A stretch of 12,456 nt of DNA from Fibrobacter sp. (GTDB lineage: Bacteria; Fibrobacterota; Fibrobacteria; Fibrobacterales; Fibrobacteraceae). Of the stretch, positions 1-5,218 are shown piece after piece. Position 1 is the first letter of the stretch, and the number at the start of each line of letters is the position of its first letter. The position numbers were made by a program, and so were the translations under genes. Location: NCBI GenBank assembly GCA_017520105.1, contig JAFWRL010000124.1, forward strand, positions 1 through 12,456. The letters are read 5' to 3'. Under the pieces are notes generated by a model that was given only the letters and a program-made list of their open reading frames with translations, made no database searches and was not told the origin of the DNA.

Positions 1-888
1 GTTGCCAAAGAGTTCCACGCCACGGTCGGCGAGGCAATCGAGCAATTTCTTGACGTTCGCTGCATCGATGTGGCGGTCGATAATCACGCATTCCATGGCG
101 TTGCACACGCCAGTGCGCTGCGTCTTGGCGTTGATGAGGATGTTCACGGCCTTTTCGATGTCGGCGGACTTATCGACATAAACATGGCAGATGCCGTTGA
201 AGTGCTTGATGACAGGAATCTTGCTCTGTTCCACGACTGCACGAATCAAGCGTTCGCCACCGCGAGGAATCACGAGGTCGAGGCAGTCATTGCGCTGCAA
301 AAGCATGCCCACGAGGTCATGGCTTGTTTCGGTCACGAGCTGCACAGCGTCCTTGTCAACACCGTTTTCTTCAAGTGCCTGGTGGAAAATCCCGGCGAGG
401 CACTTTGCGGAGTTGAGCGATTCTTTACCGCCACGGAGAATCACGGCGTTGCCGGCCTTGAAGCAAAGGCAAGCACCGTCAATCGTCACGTTCGGACGGC
501 TTTCAAAAATGAAGAACACAGAACCTATCGGCACGGCGACACGGCTAATCTTGATGCCGTTCTTGAGCTTGCGCGATTCGAGAACGCGACCGAGCGGGTC
601 GGTGAATGCGGCGATTTCTTCGGCGCCCTTGGCCATCGATTCGATGCGGGCGTCGTTCAAAGTCAAGCGATCCATCTTGGAATCGTCAAGTTTGCCGGCG
701 GCGGCTTCGAGGTCGATCTTGTTGGCAGCGAGAATTTCCGGCTTCTTTGCGCGGAGAATTTCTGCAACACGTGCGAGTACAGCGGCGCGCTTTTCGGCGC
801 TCAAGGTACGAATTTTTTTGCTCGCGTTCTTTGCGTTGTTGGCGAGTTCGTCAGAGTATTTTTCCAAATTAACGTTATTCTGTGTCAT
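1..888 (-). CDS. proA: Glutamate-5-semialdehyde dehydrogenase (gamma-glutamyl phosphate reductase), C-terminus outside window
   Basis: Second step of proline synthesis: NADPH-dependent reduction of gamma-glutamyl phosphate to glutamate-5-semialdehyde in the cytoplasm. I translated the minus strand from the ATG at 888; the frame stays open for 296 codons to the window edge, about 70% of the usual ~415-residue protein. Family motifs seen are PIG at 120-122, SRPNVTIDG at 130-138, CFKAGNAVILRGGKES at 142-157, VIPRGG at 206-211, and TGVCNAMECVI at 259-269, whose C262 is the expected catalytic cysteine. The aldehyde-dehydrogenase nucleotide-binding region is present; the oligomerisation tail is outside the window. 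There is no clear Shine-Dalgarno before the ATG: the preceding bases are TATATTTTCCCGT, so the leader may be very short. The gene appears to stand alone, with no proB visible. A repeat-A copy ends about 36 bases upstream of the start. Confidence 0.96.
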   Translation of the reverse strand, partial: MTQNNVNLEKYSDELANNAKNASKKIRTLSAEKRAAVLARVAEILRAKKPEILAANKIDLEAAAGKLDDSKMDRLTLNDARIESMAKGAEEIAAFTDPLGRVLESRKLKNGIKISRVAVPIGSVFFIFESRPNVTIDGACLCFKAGNAVILRGGKESLNSAKCLAGIFHQALEENGVDKDAVQLVTETSHDLVGMLLQRNDCLDLVIPRGGERLIRAVVEQSKIPVIKHFNGICHVYVDKSADIEKAVNILINAKTQRTGVCNAMECVIIDRHIDAANVKKLLDCLADRGVELFGN

Positions 889-923
889 ACGGGAAAATAT
901 AGAAACATTCAATGGGTGATGTT

Positions 924-953
924 CTGGATCCTTCCATTTGCGTGTCAGGATGA
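924..953 (-). repeat. Dispersed repeat A, copy 1
   Basis: Read on the minus strand it starts TCATCCTGA and ends GGAAGGATCCAG, with nine unrelated bases between. It shares both ends with the copies at 4190-4223, 7643-7685 and 8606-8638. It lies about 36 bases upstream of the proA start, so it may overlap the proA promoter. Confidence 0.65.
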
Positions 954-971
954 TGAATCTTCAGCGTTGTC

Positions 972-995
972 ACATCCAAATGCCGCTTAGGATGT
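972..995. repeat. Small inverted repeat
   Basis: ACATCC (972-977) pairs perfectly with GGATGT (990-995) around a 12-base loop. Its minus-strand reading contains CATCCTAAGC, which recurs at 4170-4179 beside repeat A. It may be a decayed member of the same repeat family. There is no T-run, so it is not a terminator. Confidence 0.4.
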
Positions 996-1027
996 AGAGA
1001 CAATTAAGGTTGTCACCCTGCACTCAT

Positions 1028-1080
1028 AAGGTTGTCATCCCGGCTTGAGCCTGTCTCGGACAAGTTCCGGGATGCTGGGA
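1028..1080 (+). repeat. Dispersed repeat B, copy 1 (hairpin)
   Basis: TCCCGG (1038-1043) plus CTTG (1044-1047) pair with CAAG (1061-1064) and CCGGGA (1067-1072). This leaves a TT bulge and a 13-base loop beginning AGCCTGTC. The motif CCCGG-n-GAGCCTGTC...CCGG is shared with the copy at 7697-7742. It lies just downstream, in GH2-gene direction, of that gene's terminator. Confidence 0.65.
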
Positions 1081-1106
1081 TCACCTTCTTGTATAATAAG
1101 ACATGT

Positions 1107-1133
1107 AAAAAAGTCCCGCTTTGCGGCGGGACT
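1107..1133 (-). terminator. Rho-independent terminator of the GH2-like gene
   Basis: On the minus strand AGTCCCGC (1133-1126) pairs perfectly with GCGGGACT (1119-1112). The loop is six bases, and a run of six T follows (1112-1107, the first base also closing the stem). It lies 87 bases past the stop codon at 1221 and points the right way. TCTTGTATAA at 1087-1096 flanks it; the same ten bases flank the terminator at 8651-8679. Confidence 0.9.
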
Positions 1134-1163
1134 CTTGAAAATTCAAAGCTTGTCGGCTAGACT

Positions 1164-1202
1164 TTACTGGATGTTTCGAGGCGGAGCCTCTCAACATGAC
1201 GA
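1164..1202 (-). repeat. Dispersed repeat A, copy 2
   Basis: The minus-strand reading starts GTCATGTTGAG and ends ACATCCAGTAAA. The variable middle forms its own hairpin: GAGGC (1178-1182) pairs with GCCTC (1186-1190) around three bases. It sits between the GH2-like stop codon and its terminator, so it is transcribed as 3' untranslated RNA. Confidence 0.6.
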
Positions 1203-1220
1203 AGTGCCTTGCGATATAGC

Positions 1221-4058
1221 TTACAGCAAGTTCACAATTGCCGTGAACAGCGAATCCGAAAGGGCGTTCGTTTCCAAGCCTTCAATCACGCTGAACTGGT
1301 TGAACATAATCTGGCCATTGCCGAACGGCACAAGCTGCAAATCCACGCCCGTCTTGATTTCGCCGTCCTTGAGTGACACAGAACGAGCATAGACCTTCGC
1401 TCCGTCGAGTTCGTTCAACGAAATGCCTGGCATTGCCGAAGCAGAGTTGTGGTCGAGAACTCCGTTGCCGCCAAACACCGCGAGGAGCGGGGAATCCTTC
1501 GGCAAGTAGTGCAAACTGAATTCGTTTGCTCCAGTTGTCCAATGCGCTTCGATGTTGTGTTCAAAGTGATGGCTTTGGTTCAACAGGTCGATATCTTCGG
1601 TTGTCATATCGGAGAGCAACAAAGTCTTGCCTCCGTTCTTCGTGACGTCGATAATCTTGTTCAGAATTTCGTCTGGCCAAGAACTCAAGTTTGCAGTGAA
1701 GATAATTTGTTCAGAACCGTCCAGTGCGGCAAGAGCGTCGCTCGATTCGTCGTAGTTGTCGAGGAAGCAGACCTTGCTCATGGCTTCCTTTACGTCCGCC
1801 TGTTCGATGACAATCAAGTCCTCGAAACTGGAGTGGACTTCCTTGCCGTTTTCCTTGAGCGTGAGCTTGATTTTGTATGTGCCGGTTGTGCGCGGGGCCA
1901 TCAACGTGCAAATGCCAAGCTGCGTAAGCGTCTTCTTGTCGGCTGGTTCTTCGGGCAAAACCTTCTGCGTGCTGAGCACCTTATCCTTGCTGTCGAGGAG
2001 GGAAACTTCAATTTCCACATCTTCGAGACGGTTGTTGTTCAAAAGCGTAAGCTGGAAGCTGACTTCGTTTTGCGGAGCGACGACATGCTCAAGTTCGCTG
2101 ATCAACACACGGCTCGGAGTCGTGATTTCACGTGCGAAACTCAGAATCTGGCTGCCCTTCGATTTTCTGTTTTCATCGTTAAGGCCGCTAAAGTCTGTGC
2201 CGTTGTCCGCCCACTGGTCGAGGAAAAATCCCGAAATCTGCGGGTTGCTCTGGAAGGCCGTAATCTGGTCGTACTTGCTCTTGAGCGCAATGCGATAGAC
2301 ATCGGCATTGAAAGATTCAAAGTTTGGCCAAATCGAAAGTTTGTCATCGGCGACGAACGTCTCGACGGACTTGAATTCGTTCTTGATGGCCTTCTGGCTC
2401 TTGACGCTGCGGGGACCGGCAATGGTGGTCGCGCGCTTCGGGAAGAGCGTGTTGTTCTTGAGCGTCACCAGGACCTTGTTCTCGATATCGTTCAAAATCG
2501 GTTCTTCTTCGTCCTGGAAGTGGCTGTCGCCGAGACCCGTGTCAGGAACAGCGAGTTCCGGATCTTCCTTGTCGAACATGTGGGCGAGGTAGTGCGTGTA
2601 GGCTGCACTCGGGTTCTCGCGAGGATTGATACGCATCGTCGCGTACTGCGAAATGCGGTCGATAGAAACCGGGATAATCTTACCCGTATCCTTATGGAAG
2701 TTCGCCTCGTTGTCGAGATAAATACTGTTGAAGTTGCTGATGGCGGCACGGCAAGTATCAATCGGACTGATGGCGTTCAGGAGCTTGTTTCCGTTCTGGA
2801 GCATGAACGTCCCGTTTTCGGAACCGAGAATCCATGCCGCGATACACGGATGGTTGTGCTGGTCCTTCACCATGTCGTTGATGAGCTTCTTCGTGATTTC
2901 AAGACCCTGTGCCGTAGAACGCATCGTATGGATCGGGAATTCCTGGAACACGAAAAGACCAATCTTGTCGCAAATATCGAGAGCCGTGCTGCTGAGCGGA
3001 GCGCCGCAAGAACGGATGACGTTGAAGCCCGCCGCCTTGACTGCATTCAAGTCCTTCTCGAGAGCCGGGTTCTGGTCTGTCCAGAGGCCGCCTTCGCTCC
3101 ACTGCTGGTTATAGCTCACGCCAATGAGCTTCACGATGGAATCGTTGATGTAGTAGTCGCCCTTGAGACAGTCGAACTTGCGGAAGCCGAATGTTTTCAC
3201 GACGGGAAAGGTGTATTCCGGAGCCTTGCCCTTGGCGCCCTTGATTTCGAGCTGCATTTCAATCGCGAACAGGTTCGGACGTTCCGGACTCCAGACGCAC
3301 TTGTCCTTCTTCCAGTCCTTGATGCCGAGCAGTAGCTTCTGCGTGGCGTTTTCTTTTTCCAGCTTCACGTCCTTGAAAAACTCATAGACATCGCCGTTCG
3401 GATTCCTCATGAGGATGCGGAGCCTAGATTGGTAACCGCGCGGGTTGTTGAAGAACGCTTCGACGGAAACGCGTTCCTGGTCCATGTCCGGTTCGACGTG
3501 GATATCCGAAATAAATGCAGCGTTGCCGAGAATCAAATCGACGTGCCCGCAGATACCGCCATACGGATACTGCGACCAGGGGAGGCCAACTGGCATCTCG
3601 CCCGGATGGGCGTAGCGGTCGTTCGCGCCTTCCTTGCTTTCGCGGCCAAAGTCGATACGGCTGTTCGTTGCACCCATGTTCGCCACGCGGATGCAGAGAA
3701 TGTTTTCTTCGCCGAGCTTGATAGCCTTCTGCGTTTCGACGACAAAGGACGTGTAGGCGCCGAAGTGGTCGCCGAGGAACTTGCCGTTGAGCCAGATAGT
3801 GGCGTGTGTCGCAATCTTTTCGAATCGGAGGAAAATACGCTTCGTGACCTGCTTTTCGTCGTCAATCGTGAATCTCTTGAAATAAAAAGCGCAGTCCTGG
3901 GCCATCAAAAGTTTGTCGAACGCTTTTTCCCAAATGTGGGGTACGCTAACAGTCTGTGTTTTGTCAGGATACGTTGCATACCAGCGATTGGAGATGCCCG
4001 TGTCTTCCGTGTCCCAGATCATCTGCCAGTCGCCGTCAAGGCTAATAATTTTGCTCAT
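1221..4058 (-). CDS. Glycoside hydrolase family 2-like protein (beta-galactosidase/glucuronidase/mannosidase superfamily)
   Basis: A 945-residue protein with no signal peptide, so probably cytoplasmic and acting on imported oligosaccharides. Apparent domains: sugar-binding jelly-roll about 1-180 (FEKIATHATIWLNGKFLG at 79-96), immunoglobulin-like about 181-293, TIM barrel about 294-640 (AGFNVIRS at 343-350, ICDKIGLFVFQEFP at 362-375), another beta-sandwich about 645-755, and an alpha/beta C-terminal domain about 756-945. The GH2 acid/base motif is clear: HNHPCIAAWILGSEN at 401-415 gives E414. The nucleophile is not evident. The strand KVLVT (528-532), where a Glu would be expected next, continues with L533. 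The usual RTSHYP is also changed, to RSCGAP (349-354). The start has a good Shine-Dalgarno, AAAGGA at 4072-4067, eight bases upstream. Monocistronic, with its own terminator at 1107-1133. The substrate cannot be named, and an inactive or altered enzyme is possible. Confidence 0.87.
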   Translation of the reverse strand: MSKIISLDGDWQMIWDTEDTGISNRWYATYPDKTQTVSVPHIWEKAFDKLLMAQDCAFYFKRFTIDDEKQVTKRIFLRFEKIATHATIWLNGKFLGDHFGAYTSFVVETQKAIKLGEENILCIRVANMGATNSRIDFGRESKEGANDRYAHPGEMPVGLPWSQYPYGGICGHVDLILGNAAFISDIHVEPDMDQERVSVEAFFNNPRGYQSRLRILMRNPNGDVYEFFKDVKLEKENATQKLLLGIKDWKKDKCVWSPERPNLFAIEMQLEIKGAKGKAPEYTFPVVKTFGFRKFDCLKGDYYINDSIVKLIGVSYNQQWSEGGLWTDQNPALEKDLNAVKAAGFNVIRSCGAPLSSTALDICDKIGLFVFQEFPIHTMRSTAQGLEITKKLINDMVKDQHNHPCIAAWILGSENGTFMLQNGNKLLNAISPIDTCRAAISNFNSIYLDNEANFHKDTGKIIPVSIDRISQYATMRINPRENPSAAYTHYLAHMFDKEDPELAVPDTGLGDSHFQDEEEPILNDIENKVLVTLKNNTLFPKRATTIAGPRSVKSQKAIKNEFKSVETFVADDKLSIWPNFESFNADVYRIALKSKYDQITAFQSNPQISGFFLDQWADNGTDFSGLNDENRKSKGSQILSFAREITTPSRVLISELEHVVAPQNEVSFQLTLLNNNRLEDVEIEVSLLDSKDKVLSTQKVLPEEPADKKTLTQLGICTLMAPRTTGTYKIKLTLKENGKEVHSSFEDLIVIEQADVKEAMSKVCFLDNYDESSDALAALDGSEQIIFTANLSSWPDEILNKIIDVTKNGGKTLLLSDMTTEDIDLLNQSHHFEHNIEAHWTTGANEFSLHYLPKDSPLLAVFGGNGVLDHNSASAMPGISLNELDGAKVYARSVSLKDGEIKTGVDLQLVPFGNGQIMFNQFSVIEGLETNALSDSLFTAIVNLL

Positions 4059-4167
4059 TCGGAGAATCCTTTATAAAATTCAGCGATAATTTAGCAAATT
4101 AGCCATTGGTTGTTATTTGTTAGTCCTTAGAAAATGCTCCAGATTTTGCCATTTTAGTCTTGTTCAA

Positions 4168-4179
4168 GTCATCCTAAGC
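4168..4179 (+). repeat. Partial repeat A (left end only)
   Basis: GTCATCCTAAGC resembles the left end of repeat A and lies ten bases before the complete copy at 4190. It may be a truncated or decayed copy. Nothing resembling the right end follows before the next copy. Confidence 0.4.
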
Positions 4180-4189
4180 AGGCTCTCTC

Positions 4190-4223
4190 GTCATCCTGAG
4201 ACGAAGTCGAAGGATCCAGTTAC
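4190..4223 (+). repeat. Dispersed repeat A, copy 3
   Basis: GTCATCCTGAG at the left end and GAAGGATCCAGT at the right end, with an eight-base spacer. ATCCT and AGGAT can pair as a short stem. It lies between the divergent GH2-like gene and rplU, upstream of the rplU promoter. Confidence 0.7.
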
Positions 4224-4267
4224 ATTTCGAAAAAGCATTTTTTTCTCATTTTTCACCTCTGCGCCCC

Positions 4268-4298
4268 TTTGATTTTCTGTGCACTATTACTAAATTTG
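4268..4298 (+). promoter_or_regulatory. Candidate Bacteroidota-type promoter of rplU-rpmA
   Basis: TTTG (4268-4271) and TAAATTTG (4291-4298) are separated by exactly 19 bases. This matches the Bacteroides primary-sigma consensus TTTG-N19-21-TAnnTTTG in every fixed position. Transcription would begin near 4304, giving a leader of about 28 bases that carries the AAAAAGGA ribosome binding site (4317-4324). No classical TTGACA/TATAAT pair with 16-18 base spacing was found here. Confidence 0.55.
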
Positions 4299-4331
4299 GG
4301 ACTCCAATAGCAACCTAAAAAGGATTACAAA

Positions 4332-4817
4332 ATGTATTCTATTGTTGAAACAGGTGGTTTCCAGTATAAAGTCGAACTCGGCAAGGCTTACAAGCTCCCG
4401 ACAATCGACGCCGCTGTTGGTTCTGAACTGGAGCTCAAGTCCGTTCTTCTTTTCGCAGGAAAAGAAGTGCAAGTCGGCACCCCTGTCCTGAATGACGCCT
4501 CCGTGAAGGTCGAAGTCCTTGCCCACGGCAAGTATGACACCATCATCGTGTTCAAGAAGAAGCGTCGTACCCGTTACGAACGTCGTAACGGCCATCGTCA
4601 GGGCTATACCGAGGTGCTCGTCACGGAACTCCGCTCCGGCGCTGAATCTGCAGTCGTTGACCCTCAAGTTATTACCCGCAACCGCGCTCGCGTGGCTGCC
4701 CTTGCTAAGCAGAAGGTTCAGAACAAGCCGCTCACTCGCAAGGAAAAAATCGCTCAGGGCCTTCCGAAGCCTGCCAAGGTCAAGAAGAACTCTTTGCGTA
4801 AGGCTAAGGAGGCTTAA
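4332..4817 (+). CDS. rplU: 50S ribosomal protein L21 with basic C-terminal extension
   Basis: Large-subunit protein that binds 23S rRNA. Residues 1-102 are a normal L21: MYSIVETGGFQYKVELGK at the N-terminus, VGTPVL at 48-53, and KKKRRTRYERRNGHRQGYTEV at about 74-94, the conserved basic signature. The protein has 161 residues against the usual ~103. The extra ~59 residues form a Lys/Arg/Ala-rich tail (PLTRKEKIAQGLPKP at 134-148) that probably contacts rRNA or is disordered. The start is fixed by AAAAAGGA seven bases upstream and by homology to the L21 N-terminus. The end of the gene contains the Shine-Dalgarno of rpmA, which starts three bases after its stop, so the two are co-transcribed and probably translationally coupled. 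Confidence 0.98.
   Translation: MYSIVETGGFQYKVELGKAYKLPTIDAAVGSELELKSVLLFAGKEVQVGTPVLNDASVKVEVLAHGKYDTIIVFKKKRRTRYERRNGHRQGYTEVLVTELRSGAESAVVDPQVITRNRARVAALAKQKVQNKPLTRKEKIAQGLPKPAKVKKNSLRKAKEA
4806..4812 (+). promoter_or_regulatory. Strong Shine-Dalgarno of rpmA inside rplU
   Basis: AAGGAGG lies in the last codons of rplU, eight bases before the rpmA ATG at 4821. It is the strongest ribosome binding site in the window; most other genes here have weaker or no recognisable ones. Confidence 0.85.
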
Positions 4818-4820
4818 TCC

Positions 4821-5084
4821 ATGGCACATAAGAAAGGTCAAGGTTCAGTACGTAACGGCCGCGACAGTAACGCCAAGTATCTTGGTGTCAAGAAGTACGC
4901 GGGCGAAACCGTCAAGGCTGGCAACATCATCGTTCGTCAGCGTGGCTCTCACTTCCACAAGGGCAACAACGTTGGTATGGGCAGGGATTTTACCTTGTTC
5001 TCGCTCGTTGACGGCAAGGTGAAGTTTGAACGTCTCGATGCAAAGCGCCAGAAGGTCTCCGTTTATCCGGAAGAAGCCAACTAA
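4821..5084 (+). CDS. rpmA: 50S ribosomal protein L27
   Basis: Large-subunit protein at the peptidyl-transferase centre, where its N-terminal tail reaches toward the P-site tRNA. The 87 residues match the normal length. Signature stretches seen are [19 protein letters not shown] at 1-19 (the family usually has GGGS; here GQGS), [19 protein letters not shown] at 34-52, and [15 protein letters not shown] at 57-71. The N-terminus begins directly with MAHKKG, so there is no cleavable leader of the kind known in Firmicutes. Second gene of rplU-rpmA, three bases after rplU. A terminator follows 24 bases after the stop. The usual downstream partner obg/cgtA is not adjacent here. Confidence 0.98.
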   Translation: MAHKKGQGSVRNGRDSNAKYLGVKKYAGETVKAGNIIVRQRGSHFHKGNNVGMGRDFTLFSLVDGKVKFERLDAKRQKVSVYPEEAN

Positions 5085-5108
5085 TTACGCTTTGAACGAA
5101 TTTGAAGG

Positions 5109-5140
5109 CCGGACGCATAAGCGCCCGGTTTTCTTTTTTT
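5109..5140 (+). terminator. Rho-independent terminator of rplU-rpmA
   Basis: CCGGACGC (5109-5116) pairs with GCGCCCGG (5121-5128), with one A-C mismatch and an ATAA loop. A twelve-base T-rich tract follows, interrupted by one C. Position and orientation fit the end of the ribosomal operon. Confidence 0.92.
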
Positions 5141-5163
5141 AAAGAATTATTGATATTGCAATC

Positions 5164-5191
5164 TCTAGTAACTCAAATCTCGTAACTCCTT
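5164..5191. repeat. Imperfect 14-base tandem repeat
   Basis: TCTAGTAACTCAAA (5164-5177) is followed directly by TCTCGTAACTCCTT (5178-5191), identical at 10 of 14 positions. It lies about 30 bases before the lipoprotein start, within the probable promoter or leader. The period is twice that of the heptamer array at 7602-7629. Confidence 0.35.
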
Positions 5192-5218
5192 TTTTTCTAA
5201 ATTAATTGCGTGAACTCT

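Larger units (their letters stand above)
889..1220. other. Repeat-rich intergenic region between proA and the GH2-like gene
   Basis: No credible gene lies in these 332 bases. They hold, in order: a minus-oriented repeat-A copy (924-953), a small hairpin (972-995), a direct repeat of AAGGTTGTCA (1006-1015 and 1028-1037), a repeat-B hairpin (1028-1080), a minus-strand terminator (1107-1133) and a second minus-oriented repeat-A copy (1164-1202). The promoter of proA must lie at the left end of this stretch or inside repeat A, because the GH2-like transcript is terminated before reaching it. Confidence 0.8.

Noticed and set aside
70..990. 306-codon plus-strand frame at the left edge
   Set aside because: The minus strand reads as proA with intact catalytic motifs. 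The plus frame has no family features and runs on into repeats.
1092..1097. TATAAT on the plus strand as a promoter
   Set aside because: It is part of the TCTTGTATAA linker shared by two terminators, no -35 is found at 16-18 bases, and no plus-strand gene follows.
1449..3335. Long open frame of 628 codons on the plus strand opposite the GH2-like gene
   Set aside because: It is antisense to a gene with clear GH2 domains, has no recognisable motif and no ribosome binding site. Long antisense frames are expected opposite genes with this codon usage.
5150..5178. TTGATA-N17-TCAAAT as a classical promoter of the lipoprotein gene
   Set aside because: Only four of six bases match in the -10 box, and the region is AT-rich with an imperfect tandem repeat, so chance matches are likely.
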